This document shows, one piece after another, positions 1 through 9,124 of a stretch of 64,000 nt of DNA. The notes under the pieces were generated by a model. It was not told where the DNA came from. It made no database searches and worked only from the letters and a program-made list of their open reading frames with translations. Every line of letters begins with the position of its first letter. Within the stretch, counting starts at the first letter, position 1. Source of the stretch: Aeromonas sp. FDAARGOS 1405 (lineage in GTDB: Bacteria > Pseudomonadota > Gammaproteobacteria > Enterobacterales > Aeromonadaceae); contig NZ_CP077311.1 of NCBI RefSeq assembly GCF_019048265.1, positions 1 to 64,000 on the forward strand, read 5' to 3'. A program made the position numbers and the translations under genes.

Positions 1-654
1 TACCTCCCGCCCATCACAGGCGGTGATCTCGCCGCTGAACTCGGCAGGCACGTAACCGGAGTGAAACTGAAAGGCCAGCTGGCAATCGGGGTAAAGCACC
101 GCCAGACCGATCCCATCCTGAGTCACCGCATCATCCCAGCAAAGCTGCCAGTCACCGCTGACGCTGCTATCAGCCGCCGAGCCCCCGACCACCGGCACCG
201 AGGCTCCGAGTTCGGCCTCGATACCGGCCAACAGTCCTTCCTCCTTGCCGGGACTGGCGTGAAACAGGATCAGCTGGGGCAGCTCGCCCGGTCGACCACA
301 GTCGCTCATGGCTCGGCGCAGCAACTGCCGCACATCCACCCCGTCACCGCTGGCACCGGCTACCCCGAATGCCCCTTTCTCATCGTACAGGGCAGCAACG
401 GCCAGCCCATATCCATCTCGGGCATGGTGTCCCATCTCGGTCATGACGCCACCGCAAGAGCTGCACCCAAGCAGGCGGGTCGTCGGGAACTGGCCTTTGA
501 GCGCGTCGCGCAGTATCGCCCCGTCATGGGCTTGGGTAAAATAGAGTAACAGCAGGGAGGGGGCCTGATCGGCATGGTGGCGCAGCTGCGCGCAGATATC
601 TTGGGCCGCCAGCGATGAATTCTGGGCGAGGGAGTGAACGGTCAGAAATTTCAA
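1..654 (-). CDS. FIST-domain protein, C-terminus cut off by window edge
   Basis: Reading the minus strand gives an open frame that runs off the left edge, so only the N-terminal ~218 residues are present. The protein begins MKFLTVHSLAQNSS and carries GCSSCGG, an Asp-Gly-Tyr-Gly-Leu-Ala strand and VVGGSAADSS, the pattern of FIST_N sensor domains, which are thought to bind small ligands such as amino acids and are often encoded near two-component or chemotaxis genes. Start choice: the Shine-Dalgarno AAGGAG (661-666, complement) touches an ATG at 660-658 with no spacer, while the TTG at 654-652 lies six bases away, so TTG is the more plausible start; the ATG would add two residues. It is divergent from ybhK. 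The FIST assignment comes from motif memory and the ligand is unknown. Confidence 0.75.
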   Translation of the reverse strand, partial: MKFLTVHSLAQNSSLAAQDICAQLRHHADQAPSLLLLYFTQAHDGAILRDALKGQFPTTRLLGCSSCGGVMTEMGHHARDGYGLAVAALYDEKGAFGVAGASGDGVDVRQLLRRAMSDCGRPGELPQLILFHASPGKEEGLLAGIEAELGASVPVVGGSAADSSVSGDWQLCWDDAVTQDGIGLAVLYPDCQLAFQFHSGYVPAEFSGEITACDGREV

Positions 655-773
655 CACCATCTCCTTGTTTTATCGAATGGCGGCCTCAAGCAAAAATCAT
701 ACCTTTATCAAACAATTATCTCGCTTCGCTTGCTAACATAGCGGTCAACTGAGACCAATAACAGGACGCCCAT

Positions 774-1688
774 ATGTGGCAAAAAAACATCAATGACTTC
801 GATCGGGTCGTTGCCATCGGTGGTGGCCACGGCATGGGGCGAGTGCTTTCGTCCCTCTCGTTTCTCGGTCAACGGCTCACCGGCATCGTCGCCACCACAG
901 ATGATGGTGGCTCGACCGGACGCCTGCGCAAGAGTCAGGAGTGCATCGCCTGGGGCGATCTGCGCAACTGCCTGAACCAGCTGGTGACCGATCCCAGCAT
1001 CGGCAGCCTGTTGTTCGAGTACCGCTTCGCCGGCAAAGGCGAGCTGGCGGGCCACAACCTTGGCAACCTGATGCTGCTGGCGCTCGATAATCTCTGTGTC
1101 CGTCCTCTTGATGCTATCAAGCTGATCAGTGACATGCTCAAAATCGAGTCACAATTGCTACCCATGTCTGAATTTCCCACCGATCTCTGCGCCCATATGG
1201 AGTGTGGCACCCAGATCCTGGGAGAGGTATCCATCGATCAACTGGCAACACCGCCTCTCTCCCTCGGCCTGATGCCGGAGGTGCAAGCGACCCGCGAAGC
1301 GGTGCTGGCACTGCAGCAGGCGGACATGATCATTCTTGGGCCGGGCAGTTTTCTCACTTCCATCATGCCACCACTGCTGCTGGCCGAGATCGCCCAGGCC
1401 ATCAACGAGAGCAGCGCCATGCTGGTCTTCGTCTGTAATTTGGTGGCGGAAAACGGCCCTGCCAGCCAACTTGATCTGATGAGTCAGTGTCGCTGGCTGG
1501 AGTCTCGGGTCGGCCAGGGTCGGCTGGATGCCATCTTGGCACCACAGGGCTCGAGTGATGCGGGGGACTGGCAAGGGCGAGTGATCGAAGCCGAGCTGGG
1601 CGAGCTTGAGCTGCCCCATCGGCACGATCGGTTGAAGCTGAAACTGGCGCTGGACCGAATCATCCAGCAACTGCTCAACCAGCGTTAG
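774..1688 (+). CDS. ybhK: YvcK/CofD-family gluconeogenesis factor YbhK
   Basis: This 304-residue protein closely follows E. coli YbhK: an N-terminal VVAIGGGHGMGRVLSSLS nucleotide-binding loop, TTDDGGSTGRLR, GDLRNCLNQL, GHNLGNLML and a later IILGPGSF loop. The family (CofD fold, LPPG:Fo-transferase-like) includes Bacillus YvcK, which binds UDP-sugars and is needed for growth on gluconeogenic carbon sources and for cell shape; no enzymatic reaction is established for YbhK. It stands alone on the plus strand, divergent from the FIST gene and convergent with the Hpt gene. Its start follows an AGGACG Shine-Dalgarno. A hairpin with an 8-bp GC stem at 1698-1728 lacks a T-run, so it is a poor intrinsic terminator. 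Confidence 0.9.
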   Translation: MWQKNINDFDRVVAIGGGHGMGRVLSSLSFLGQRLTGIVATTDDGGSTGRLRKSQECIAWGDLRNCLNQLVTDPSIGSLLFEYRFAGKGELAGHNLGNLMLLALDNLCVRPLDAIKLISDMLKIESQLLPMSEFPTDLCAHMECGTQILGEVSIDQLATPPLSLGLMPEVQATREAVLALQQADMIILGPGSFLTSIMPPLLLAEIAQAINESSAMLVFVCNLVAENGPASQLDLMSQCRWLESRVGQGRLDAILAPQGSSDAGDWQGRVIEAELGELELPHRHDRLKLKLALDRIIQQLLNQR

Positions 1689-1727
1689 GCAACGGTCACG
1701 GCGCCCCGGCACCCCTGCATGGCGCCG

Positions 1728-2063
1728 TTACTGATAATCAGCAAGAAACGCGAGCACCTGGGGCAAGGAGGCCTCCAGCAGTTGCAACTGGCGCTCTGCC
1801 TCGGCCACATCGGCCTGTTTGCTGGCCATCTCCAGCGCCATCACCTGCTGATAACTCGGTATGGCGCCATAGCTGCCACAGGATGATTTCATGCTGTGCG
1901 CCACCCGAGCCAAAGCCTCCCACTCCCCCTGCTCATAGAGGGGTCTGAGCTGACTCAGCTGCTCGCCCACCTCTTCAATAAAGACTGCGATGACCACGGG
2001 CAGCATATCCTGACCGATATCCTCTGCCAGCTGCTGCAACACCTTGCGATCCACCCACTCCAT
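1728..2063 (-). CDS. luxU: LuxU-like histidine phosphotransfer (Hpt) protein
   Basis: A 111-residue stand-alone Hpt domain. The phosphorylatable histidine is His56 in ARVAHSMKSS, followed by CGSYGA, which matches the LuxU arrangement (His58, HALKSSAASFGA) in length and spacing; the N-terminal LAEDIGQDMLPVVIAVFIEE also parallels LuxU. LuxU relays phosphate from hybrid quorum-sensing kinases to LuxO in vibrios. The start at 2063 is chosen over an upstream one because GGAGGAG stands six bases before this ATG. No luxO, hybrid kinase or other two-component gene is visible nearby, so partners must lie elsewhere. A generic Hpt protein of another relay cannot be excluded. Confidence 0.72.
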   Translation of the reverse strand: MEWVDRKVLQQLAEDIGQDMLPVVIAVFIEEVGEQLSQLRPLYEQGEWEALARVAHSMKSSCGSYGAIPSYQQVMALEMASKQADVAEAERQLQLLEASLPQVLAFLADYQ

Positions 2064-2340
2064 GCGAGGCTCCTCCAGAACGGTATTCAAACAGACCATA
2101 CTATAGATAGTTTTCGATGTCGTGGCTCACGACCAAGCAGTGAGGGAGCACCCGATTGGATGGCTCAGGGAATAAAGTGGCAAAAAATGTGATCAGTATC
2201 GAAATAGCGATGCTGAAACGCCCCTCAAGACAACAACTTGATTGCCAAAAATTAACAATCGATCAACACTCAATGCCGTCAGAGTGATGATGCTCAGCAA
2301 CACCTCTCATCCCTTTTGCCTTTTATGGCTGCTGCGAAGA

Positions 2341-2371
2341 ACCAGGGTAGGTATCTACCCTGGTATTTTTT
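2341..2371 (+). terminator. Intrinsic terminator pointing right, overlapping the yafJ stop
   Basis: A perfect 10-bp stem ACCAGGGTAG (2341-2350) with loop GTAT and arm CTACCCTGGT (2355-2364) is followed by A and seven T residues on the plus strand. On the minus strand the hairpin is not followed by a T-run, so it terminates rightward transcription. No plus-strand coding gene lies between 1689 and 2340. Confidence 0.7.
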
Positions 2372-3164
2372 TATCTTGCCCAAGCGCAACCCGATTGGTC
2401 GCCACCCGCTCCCCCATGCGAAACAGATTGAATTCGCCGGGCGCCATTTTGACCCAATTCTCATTGCCGGTCAGCGGACGGGTGGTGATCAGGGTCACCA
2501 CATCGTTGGGGGTGGTCTCGCTTTGAAAGTCGATCACCACCTCCTCATCCAGCAGGCTCGCCTCGCCAAATGGCGCACAACGGGTCAGCCAGTGCAGGTT
2601 GTTGGTGCAGTAGCTCATCACATACTCCCCGTCCGAGAGCAGCATGTTGAATACCCCGAACGCTCTGAGCTCGTCACACAAGGTGGCGAGATAGCGAAAC
2701 ATGGCGGGAAAGTTGGCCGGACGCTTGGGATATTTTTGCTCCAGCCGGTCGAGCAGCCAGCAGAAGGCGTGCTCGCTGTCGGTATCCCCTACCGGACGGT
2801 GGCGACCGGTTGGCAGCTTCTTGTAACCGGTCAGCTGACCGTTGTGAGCGAAGGTCCAGTAACGGCCCCACAGCTCACGGGTAAAGGGGTGGGTATTTTC
2901 CAGCGACACGCAGCCACGGTTGGCCTGCCGAATGTGGCTGACCACGGCGCAGCTCTTGATGGGCAGCGCCTGTACCAGTCTGGCGATGGGAGATTGGGCA
3001 CTGGGCTCGGGATCCTTGAAGGTGCGAAAGCCCTTCCCCTCGTAGAAGGTGATCCCCCAGCCATCCTTGTGGGGCCCTGTCTTGCCGCCGCGCAGCATCA
3101 AACCGGTAAAGCTGAAGCAGATATCGGTCGGCACATTGGCACTCATGCCGAGCAGTTCGCACAT
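2355..3164 (-). CDS. yafJ: Class II glutamine amidotransferase YafJ
   Basis: The 269-residue protein starts MCELLGMSANVP, so that after Met removal Cys becomes the N-terminal nucleophile typical of class II (Ntn) glutamine amidotransferases. Further family marks are GGKTGPHKDGWGI, SHIRQANRG, the ENTHPF and FAHNGQL motifs and GDTDSEHAF. It is a stand-alone amidotransferase domain with no synthase partner, and the acceptor substrate is unknown. The AAGGAG Shine-Dalgarno lies 10 bases before the start. The order fadE / gmhA / yafJ is the same as in E. coli. A GC-rich hairpin (3232-3258, 10-bp stem, no T-run) separates it from gmhA and may stabilise the message or reduce read-through. Confidence 0.9.
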   Translation of the reverse strand: MCELLGMSANVPTDICFSFTGLMLRGGKTGPHKDGWGITFYEGKGFRTFKDPEPSAQSPIARLVQALPIKSCAVVSHIRQANRGCVSLENTHPFTRELWGRYWTFAHNGQLTGYKKLPTGRHRPVGDTDSEHAFCWLLDRLEQKYPKRPANFPAMFRYLATLCDELRAFGVFNMLLSDGEYVMSYCTNNLHWLTRCAPFGEASLLDEEVVIDFQSETTPNDVVTLITTRPLTGNENWVKMAPGEFNLFRMGERVATNRVALGQDKKIPG

Positions 3165-3322
3165 ATCCGGCAGACTCCTTTCATGATTTGGCTTGTGTCA
3201 TGTTCGACCAGCACACTGGTTCGACAGACAGCAGGGGAAGGCGCAATTCCTTCCCCTGTGGCAGCAACCGGTCGATGACAAAACATCAACCTGTGATGCC
3301 CTTGTCCGGTAGCGTGGCCTGA

Positions 3323-3901
3323 TTACTTGGCCATCTCTTTTTCGACCAGCTGGATCAGGATGTGGATCACCTTGATGTGCACTTCCTGAATACGGTCGGC
3401 ATAGCCAAAGTGCGGAACCCGGATCTCGACATCCGCCAGGCCTGCCATCTTGCCGCCATCCTTGCCGGTCAGAGCGATCACTTTCATCCCTTTGGCGCGG
3501 GCAGCCTCGATGGCTTTCAGGATATTGCCGGAGTTGCCGCTGGTGGAGATACCAAGCAGCACGTCGCCACGGCGGCCGACCGCTTCTACGTAACGGGAGA
3601 AGACATAGTCATAGCCAAAGTCGTTGGAGACGCAGGAGAGGTGGCTCGGATCGGAGATGGCGATACCGGCGTAACCCGGGCGGTTCTCGCGATAGCGACC
3701 GGTCAGCTCTTCGGCAAAGTGCATGGCGTCACAGTGGGAACCACCGTTGCCACAAGAGAGCACCTTGCCCTCTTCCTTGAAAGAGTCAGCCAGCAGTTTG
3801 GCGGCCGCTTCGATGTTTTTCAGGTTCTGCTCATCAGCCAGGAAGGCCTGCAGCACGCTGGCAGCTTCGGTCAGTTCATTGCGGATCAATTCTTGGTACA
3901 T
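3323..3901 (-). CDS. gmhA: Phosphoheptose isomerase GmhA (sedoheptulose-7-phosphate isomerase)
   Basis: A 192-residue SIS-domain protein, the normal GmhA length. It converts sedoheptulose 7-phosphate to D-glycero-D-manno-heptose 7-phosphate, the first step of ADP-heptose synthesis for the LPS inner core. Visible motifs are [20 protein letters not shown], the SIS-domain [13 protein letters not shown] sugar-phosphate loop and [15 protein letters not shown]. The start [10 protein letters not shown] is preceded by GGAAGAG; an in-frame longer version would add 29 unrelated residues. It is divergent from fadE and upstream of yafJ on the same strand, as in E. coli where it is also called lpcA. Confidence 0.95.
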   Translation of the reverse strand: MYQELIRNELTEAASVLQAFLADEQNLKNIEAAAKLLADSFKEEGKVLSCGNGGSHCDAMHFAEELTGRYRENRPGYAGIAISDPSHLSCVSNDFGYDYVFSRYVEAVGRRGDVLLGISTSGNSGNILKAIEAARAKGMKVIALTGKDGGKMAGLADVEIRVPHFGYADRIQEVHIKVIHILIQLVEKEMAK

Positions 3902-4051
3902 GATGTCTCTTCCACTGTTTTTAGTGTGCGTGTAGATCGCGGCTATTCTCGCACAAGCGAATCGCACAGTCGCCCCCCTGCGAGCCACAGCGCTGGCGGC
4001 GCGTGAGCGTTATGGGGATCACAGAGAGAAGGTAATGAAGATGTAAACAGC

Positions 4052-4080
4052 TTGATAACTTTGTGCGTATGAATTACAAC
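4052..4080 (+). promoter_or_regulatory. Predicted fadE promoter
   Basis: TTGATA (4052-4057), a 17-bp spacer and TACAAC (4075-4080) form a good sigma-70 promoter pointing into fadE; the expected transcript start is near 4087. The assignment rests on sequence match alone. Confidence 0.55.
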
Positions 4081-4093
4081 AGGGGCCATATCC

Positions 4094-4110
4094 AACAGGT
4101 CAGACCTCTG
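4094..4110 (+). promoter_or_regulatory. FadR-type operator
   Basis: AACAGGTCAGACCTCTG contains the perfect palindromic core GGTC-A-GACC of the FadR consensus (AACTGGTCNGACCAGTT). It lies just downstream of the predicted fadE start point, where a bound repressor would block transcription until long-chain acyl-CoA releases it. Confidence 0.7.
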
Positions 4111-4157
4111 GATGAGTTACACCAAGTTGGCACATTTATACACGCAAGGAGCAAGCA

Positions 4158-6614
4158 ATGACGACGACCCTCACTCTGCTCGGGGTGATCCTGGTTATCG
4201 GAGCCCTGGCCTATCGCCGGGCATCCCTGTTCATCTCCACCCTGGTCACCGGCGCCGCCCTGGCGCTTGGCGCCATCTATGGTCATGTGCCCTTGCTGGT
4301 ATGGGCGCTGTTCGCGGTGATCGCCATCCCGCTCAATCTGGTGGAGTTTCGGCGCAATCAAATAACCAAGCCGCTGTTCAAGATCTACAAATCGATCATG
4401 CCGGAGATGTCCCGCACCGAGAAAGAAGCGATCGAAGCGGGCACCACCTGGTGGGAAGCCGATCTGTTCGCGGGCAACCCGGACTGGAAAAAACTGCACG
4501 CCATTCCGGTCAGCACCCTATCTGCCGAAGAACAGGCCTTTATGGATGGTCCGGTCGAGGAAGTGTGCCGCATGGTGAGCGACTGGGAAGTGACCCACGA
4601 GCGCGCGGATCTCTCCCCCGAGGTGTGGCAATACCTGAAGGACAACAAGTTCTTCGCCATGATCATCAAGAAGAAATATGGCGGTCTGGAGTTCTCGGCC
4701 TACGCCCAGTCCTGCGTCCTGCAAAAACTGTGCGGAGCCAGCGCCGTGCTCGCCTCCACCGTCGGCGTGCCCAACTCGCTGGGCCCGGGCGAACTGCTGC
4801 AGCACTATGGCACCGACGAGCAGAAAGATTACTACCTGCCCCGCCTGGCGGTAGGTAAAGAGATCCCCTGCTTCGCCCTGACCAGCCCGGAAGCGGGCTC
4901 TGACGCCGGCTCCATCCCCGACTTCGGTATCGTCTGCAAGGGTGAGTGGGAAGGAAAAGAGGTGCTCGGTATGCGCCTCACCTGGAACAAGCGCTACATC
5001 ACGCTCGCCCCTATCGCCACCGTCTTGGGTCTCGCCTTCAAACTGCGTGATCCGGAACACCTGTTGGGGGATGAGGAAGAGCTTGGCATCACCTGCGCCC
5101 TCATTCCCACTCACATCAAGGGGGTCGGCATCGGCCGTCGCCACTTCCCGCTCAACGTGCCGTTCCAGAACGGCCCGACCCAGGGCAAGGATGTGTTCGT
5201 CCCGCTCGATTTCATCATCGGTGGCCCGGCCATGGCTGGTCAGGGCTGGCGCATGCTGGTCGAGTGTCTGTCGGTTGGCCGCGGCATCACATTGCCCTCC
5301 AACAGCACAGGTGGCGTCAAGATGCTGGCCCTGGCGAGCGGCGCCTATAGCCGCATCCGTCGCCAGTTCAAGCTGCCCATCGGCAAGATGGAAGGGATTG
5401 AAGAGCCGCTGGCCCGCATCGGTGGCAACGCCTACATCATGGGCGCCGCAGCCAACCTGACCGTGACCGGCATCGACCTTGGCGAGAAGCCCTCGGTCAT
5501 CTCCGCCATCGTCAAATACCACCTCACCGACCGTGCCCAGAAGTGCATCATCGATGCCATGGACATCCACGGCGGCAAAGCCATCTGCATGGGCCCCAAC
5601 AACTATCTGGCCCGTGGCTATCAGGGTGCGCCCATCGCCGTTACGGTAGAAGGGGCCAACATCCTGACACGCAGCATGATCATCTATGGTCAGGGCGCTA
5701 TCCGCTGCCACCCGTATGTACTGCCGGAGATGCTGGCTGCCAGCCACCCGGATAAAGAGCAGGCGCTGAAAGATTTCGACAAGGCAGTATTCAGCCACGT
5801 CGGCTTTGCCATCAGCAACTTGGTGCGCAGCTTCTGGCTCGGTATCACCGGCGCCCGCTTTGCCGCTTCACCGTACAAGGATCAGACCAAGGGCTACTAC
5901 CAGCAACTCTCCCGCCTTTCGGCCAACCTGGCGTTCCTGTCAGACATGGCGATGGGCACCCTGGGTGGCGAGCTCAAGCGCAAGGAGCGGGTCTCCGCAC
6001 GTCTTGGCGACGTGCTGAGCCAGCTTTATCTGGCCTCCAGCGCCCTCAAGCGCTATCAGGATGAGGGACGCCAGCAGGCCGATCTGCCGCTGCTGCACTG
6101 GGCACTGCAAGATGCCATGTTCAAGGCACAAGAGGCGATCGACGAGCTGCTTCGCAACTTCCCGAACCGCTGGATTGGTCTGGCCCTTCGCGCCGTGGTG
6201 CTGCCGCTTGGCCGTGACCTGAACCGTCCGTGCGACAAGCTGGACCAGCAAGTGGCCCGCCTGCTGCAAACCCCGAGCGAAACCCGCAGCCGCCTGGCCA
6301 AGGGGCAATACCTGACTCGCGAAGAGGGCAACCCCTTCGGTCTGCTGGAGCAGGCGCTCGATGACGTACTGTCCGCCGAGCCGCTGTTCGAGAAAGTCTG
6401 CAAGGCTGATGGCATCAAGCGCCCCTTCCTGGCGCTGGACAAGGTGGCCGACATTGGCCTGGCCGCTGGCGTACTGACCCAGAGCGAAGCCGAGCTGCTG
6501 CGCCGCGCCGAAGTGAGTCGCCTGCGCACCATCAACGTCGATGATTTTGACCCCATCGATCTGGTGGCCAACAAGAAGCTGTTTGAAGCCTCTGCTTACC
6601 ATCACGCGGCCTGA
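4158..6614 (+). CDS. fadE: Acyl-CoA dehydrogenase FadE
   Basis: An 818-residue FadE-type acyl-CoA dehydrogenase, the first oxidative step of fatty-acid beta-oxidation (acyl-CoA to trans-2-enoyl-CoA with FAD). The first ~70 residues contain two or three hydrophobic segments expected to anchor it to the inner membrane. The dehydrogenase core shows [53 protein letters not shown] and [24 protein letters not shown] sits seven bases before the start. It is transcribed away from gmhA behind a promoter carrying a FadR-type site. A second long FadE homologue lies at 35193-37532, shorter at the N-terminus. Confidence 0.95.
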   Translation: MTTTLTLLGVILVIGALAYRRASLFISTLVTGAALALGAIYGHVPLLVWALFAVIAIPLNLVEFRRNQITKPLFKIYKSIMPEMSRTEKEAIEAGTTWWEADLFAGNPDWKKLHAIPVSTLSAEEQAFMDGPVEEVCRMVSDWEVTHERADLSPEVWQYLKDNKFFAMIIKKKYGGLEFSAYAQSCVLQKLCGASAVLASTVGVPNSLGPGELLQHYGTDEQKDYYLPRLAVGKEIPCFALTSPEAGSDAGSIPDFGIVCKGEWEGKEVLGMRLTWNKRYITLAPIATVLGLAFKLRDPEHLLGDEEELGITCALIPTHIKGVGIGRRHFPLNVPFQNGPTQGKDVFVPLDFIIGGPAMAGQGWRMLVECLSVGRGITLPSNSTGGVKMLALASGAYSRIRRQFKLPIGKMEGIEEPLARIGGNAYIMGAAANLTVTGIDLGEKPSVISAIVKYHLTDRAQKCIIDAMDIHGGKAICMGPNNYLARGYQGAPIAVTVEGANILTRSMIIYGQGAIRCHPYVLPEMLAASHPDKEQALKDFDKAVFSHVGFAISNLVRSFWLGITGARFAASPYKDQTKGYYQQLSRLSANLAFLSDMAMGTLGGELKRKERVSARLGDVLSQLYLASSALKRYQDEGRQQADLPLLHWALQDAMFKAQEAIDELLRNFPNRWIGLALRAVVLPLGRDLNRPCDKLDQQVARLLQTPSETRSRLAKGQYLTREEGNPFGLLEQALDDVLSAEPLFEKVCKADGIKRPFLALDKVADIGLAAGVLTQSEAELLRRAEVSRLRTINVDDFDPIDLVANKKLFEASAYHHAA

Positions 6615-6629
6615 TAGCCAGCTATCGAC

Positions 6630-6656
6630 AACGCCTCCCTTGTGGAGGCGTTTTTT
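6630..6656 (+). terminator. Intrinsic terminator of fadE
   Basis: The stem AACGCCTCC / GGAGGCGTT with loop CTTGT, followed by T6, lies 15 bases after the fadE stop. Confidence 0.85.
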
Positions 6657-6793
6657 ATGGACGCTCACCACTTTTCACGACCCCCGCAGCCACCACTCGC
6701 ACTCACAGCTCCCCCGACCAGCTGCAGCCCCCGTGTGGTCAGCCGGGAAAAAAGGCACAATAGCCGACAAATCGAATCACCAAGGAAGCCAGG

Positions 6794-8065
6794 ATGACCC
6801 TTGAGCACCTGATCCAGTGGCGCCGCGACCTGCACCGTCTGCCGGAAGCGGCCTGGAAAGAGTTTCGTACCACCAGCCTGATTGCCCACCATCTGAATGA
6901 ACTTGGCTATCACATCCTGCTGGGCGACAAGCTGCTGGCAAGCAATCTGATGATGGGGCGCGATGTCGATGTGGCGGCCGAGAAAGCCCGCGCCCGCCGT
7001 CAGGGTGCCCATCCCGACTGGCTGGAGCGGATCGGCGACGTGACCGGGCTGATGGGAGAGCTGGATACCGGCCGCCCCGGCCCGACTCTGGCCTTTCGCT
7101 TCGATATCGACGCGGTCGAGGTGGAGGAGTCTGCCGCCGAGCAGCACCTGCCGCAGCAGGAGGGATTTGCCTCCCACAACAAGGGGTGGATGCACGCCTG
7201 CGCCCACGATGGCCATACAGCCATTGGGCTGGGGCTGGCCAGCCGCCTGATGGCGATGAAAGAGGAGCTGTGCGGGCGCATCAAGCTCTTCTTCCAACCC
7301 GCTGAAGAGGGGTGTCGCGGTGGCAAGGCGCTAGCCGCAGGCGGGGCCCTCGATGACGTGGATGCCCTGCTCTCGCTCCATATCGGCATTCACGCCGGCA
7401 GCGGCGAGCTGGTGATCAACCCCACTGAGTTTCTCTGCTCAACCAAGTTCGACGTGCACTTCATGGGCACCGCCGCCCATGCCGGGCTCGAGCCCAATGC
7501 CGGCAGCAATGCGCTGGCTGCCGCCTGCATGGCTACCACCGCCATGCTCGGCATTCCGCGCCACCGCGACGGCATGACCCGCATCAACATCGGCCAGCTC
7601 CACGCCGGCAGCGGGCGCAACGTCATTCCCGACCATGCCGAACTGCACGGTGAAACCCGCGGCGCCGACAGCGCCCTCAACGACTACATGTTCAGCCAGG
7701 TACAACGCATCGTCGAAGGCACCGCCCTTGCCCACGGAGTCACCTACCGCATCATCAAGCAGGGTGAGGCCATTGCCCTCGACAACAGCCCGGCGCTACA
7801 GGCCGAGCTGGCGGCGCTGGCTCGCAAGCAGGGGCTCGCCACCATCCAGACCCGCCGCTTCGGCGCCAGCGAAGATGCCGGTTTTCTGATGGAGCGGGTG
7901 CAAAAGCAGGGGGGCGAAGCGGCTTACCTGATCCTTGGCGCCGATCTGGCTGCGCCGCACCACCACAACGCCTTCGATTTCGACGAGCGGGTGATGCAAA
8001 GCGGGGTCGATCTGCTGGCAGCGTGGACCCACGCCAGACTGGGTAATTCCTCCCTGATCAAGTGA
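6794..8065 (+). CDS. M20-family amidohydrolase (AbgA/IAA-amino-acid hydrolase-like)
   Basis: A 423-residue metallohydrolase of the M20D amidohydrolase type. It opens WRRDLHRLPEAAWKEFRT and shows the metal-binding series FDIDAVEVEE, HACAHDGHTAIGLG and QPAEEGCRGGK, then the dimerisation-domain pattern GTAAHAGLEPNAGSNALAAA and a final PHHHNAFDFDE. Relatives include AbgA/AbgB (p-aminobenzoyl-glutamate cleavage) and N-acyl-amino-acid hydrolases; the substrate here cannot be told from sequence. An insert of ~35 residues before the DID motif resembles the AbgA side of the family. It is a single-gene unit between two intrinsic terminators, with a weak Shine-Dalgarno (AAGGA). Confidence 0.85.
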   Translation: MTLEHLIQWRRDLHRLPEAAWKEFRTTSLIAHHLNELGYHILLGDKLLASNLMMGRDVDVAAEKARARRQGAHPDWLERIGDVTGLMGELDTGRPGPTLAFRFDIDAVEVEESAAEQHLPQQEGFASHNKGWMHACAHDGHTAIGLGLASRLMAMKEELCGRIKLFFQPAEEGCRGGKALAAGGALDDVDALLSLHIGIHAGSGELVINPTEFLCSTKFDVHFMGTAAHAGLEPNAGSNALAAACMATTAMLGIPRHRDGMTRINIGQLHAGSGRNVIPDHAELHGETRGADSALNDYMFSQVQRIVEGTALAHGVTYRIIKQGEAIALDNSPALQAELAALARKQGLATIQTRRFGASEDAGFLMERVQKQGGEAAYLILGADLAAPHHHNAFDFDERVMQSGVDLLAAWTHARLGNSSLIK

Positions 8066-8110
8066 TAAACCCCGTGGCCATCAGCTCGGAAACCTGAGCA
8101 AACAGGATCA

Positions 8111-8137
8111 AAAAAGGCGCCCATCGGCGCCTTTTTA
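8111..8137. terminator. Bidirectional intrinsic terminator
   Basis: The stem AGGCGCC / GGCGCCT with loop CATC has five A residues on its left and five T on its right. It lies between the convergent amidohydrolase and ratB genes and can serve both. Confidence 0.85.
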
Positions 8138-8165
8138 TTTGCTAACCGCTTGCTGCGGCGCAATG

Positions 8166-8528
8166 TCACTCAGCCGGCTGGCCATCACCGCGCTTGCGGT
8201 TGGTATTGGGACGACCGCCGGTCACAGCATCGGCACGCCCCTCCTCCTTGGCCTTCTCGGCACGCTTTTTGCGCATCTCGCGGGGATCGGCGATGAGCGG
8301 ACGATAGATCTCGATGCGATCGCCATCCTGCAGCAGATCGCTCCCTTTTACCGGACGGCTATAGATGCCGAACTTGTTGACCGACAAGTCGATCTCGGGG
8401 TGCTTCTGCACGATGCCGGACTGCTCGATGGCGGCCTGTACGCAGGTCTCGGGAGATACCCGCAGCGCAATCACCGTCTGGCGCTGCGGCAGGGCATAGA
8501 CCACTTCGATATTGAGCTGATCAGGCAC
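8166..8528 (-). CDS. ratB: RnfH-family ubiquitin-like protein (RatB / YfjF)
   Basis: A 120-residue RnfH/UPF0125 protein with a beta-grasp fold: N-terminal IEVVYALPQRQ, central GIYSRPVKGSDLLQDGDRIEIYRPL and the DPREMRKKRA motif characteristic of the family, then a basic low-complexity tail. It overlaps the end of ratA by eight bases and is surely co-transcribed. In E. coli the same pair (ratA-ratB) lies divergent from smpB; the name RatB comes from that locus. Its biochemical role is not settled, and RnfH naming reflects Rnf-cluster homologues. Confidence 0.9.
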   Translation of the reverse strand: MPDQLNIEVVYALPQRQTVIALRVSPETCVQAAIEQSGIVQKHPEIDLSVNKFGIYSRPVKGSDLLQDGDRIEIYRPLIADPREMRKKRAEKAKEEGRADAVTGGRPNTNRKRGDGQPAE

Positions 8529-8955
8529 CGTACACCACCTTGGCCCGGTTGGAGAAGGCGGAGACCATGGAGCTCACCAGATCGCGGAACACCTGGCCAA
8601 AGGCCACTTCGATGAGCTTGGAGGTAAACTCGAAATCGAGGTCAAACTCCACCTTGCAGGCATCCACGTCGAGGGGAGTAAAGGTCCACCAACCCGCCAG
8701 CTTGCTGAAGGGACCGTCCACCAGCTCCATCCTGATCTGGCGGTTTACATCCAGCTGGTTGCGGGTAGTAAAGGTTTTGGCGATGCCCGCCTTAGCCACA
8801 TCGACCGACGCCATCATGTAATCGTCACCCGCCTCATGAACACGGCTGCCAACACAGCCGGGCAGAAACTGCGGATAGGCATTCACATCGTTGACCAACT
8901 TGAACATCTGTTCGGCACTGAACATCACCAGGGCACTGCGAGTAATACGGGGCAT
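8521..8955 (-). CDS. ratA: Ribosome-association toxin RatA (START/polyketide-cyclase fold)
   Basis: A 144-residue START-like (SRPBCC) protein beginning MPRITRSALVMFSAEQMFKLV, with the family signature NDVNAYPQFLPGC and C-terminal QVFRDLVSSMVSAFSNRA. The E. coli orthologue was reported to bind 50S subunits and block 70S formation when overproduced; mitochondrial Coq10 is a homologue, so coenzyme Q binding is a second possible role. It is upstream of ratB and divergent from smpB, the conserved gammaproteobacterial arrangement. Confidence 0.92.
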   Translation of the reverse strand: MPRITRSALVMFSAEQMFKLVNDVNAYPQFLPGCVGSRVHEAGDDYMMASVDVAKAGIAKTFTTRNQLDVNRQIRMELVDGPFSKLAGWWTFTPLDVDACKVEFDLDFEFTSKLIEVAFGQVFRDLVSSMVSAFSNRAKVVYGA

Positions 8956-9061
8956 GGCTTTTCCTCATCCAATCGCCGCGATTTTATCACCATGTTGGCG
9001 CTTTTGGAGGTAAAACCTCGACCAAACTGCTCAGAAAGCGGCCACTTGACCCGTCGCGCGT

Positions 9062-9089
9062 TTTACAGCCGCCCCCGCCTACGTATAAT
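9062..9089 (+). promoter_or_regulatory. Predicted smpB promoter
   Basis: TTTACA (9062-9067), a 16-bp spacer and a perfect TATAAT (9084-9089) lie 35 bases before the smpB start. Confidence 0.7.
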
Positions 9090-9124
9090 ACGAGCCTCCT
9101 AGTCATTGCCGGAAATCGCCCGTC

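Noticed and set aside
1698..1728. Terminator after ybhK
   Set aside because: ACGGCGCC/GGCGCCGT forms a stem, but the loop is 15 bases and no T-run follows.
3232..3258. Terminator between gmhA and yafJ
   Set aside because: A 10-bp stem is present but neither strand has a following T-run; at most an intercistronic mRNA hairpin.
2316..3278. A 320-codon open frame antisense to yafJ
   Set aside because: yafJ has its catalytic Cys, motifs and conserved neighbours; the antisense frame has none.
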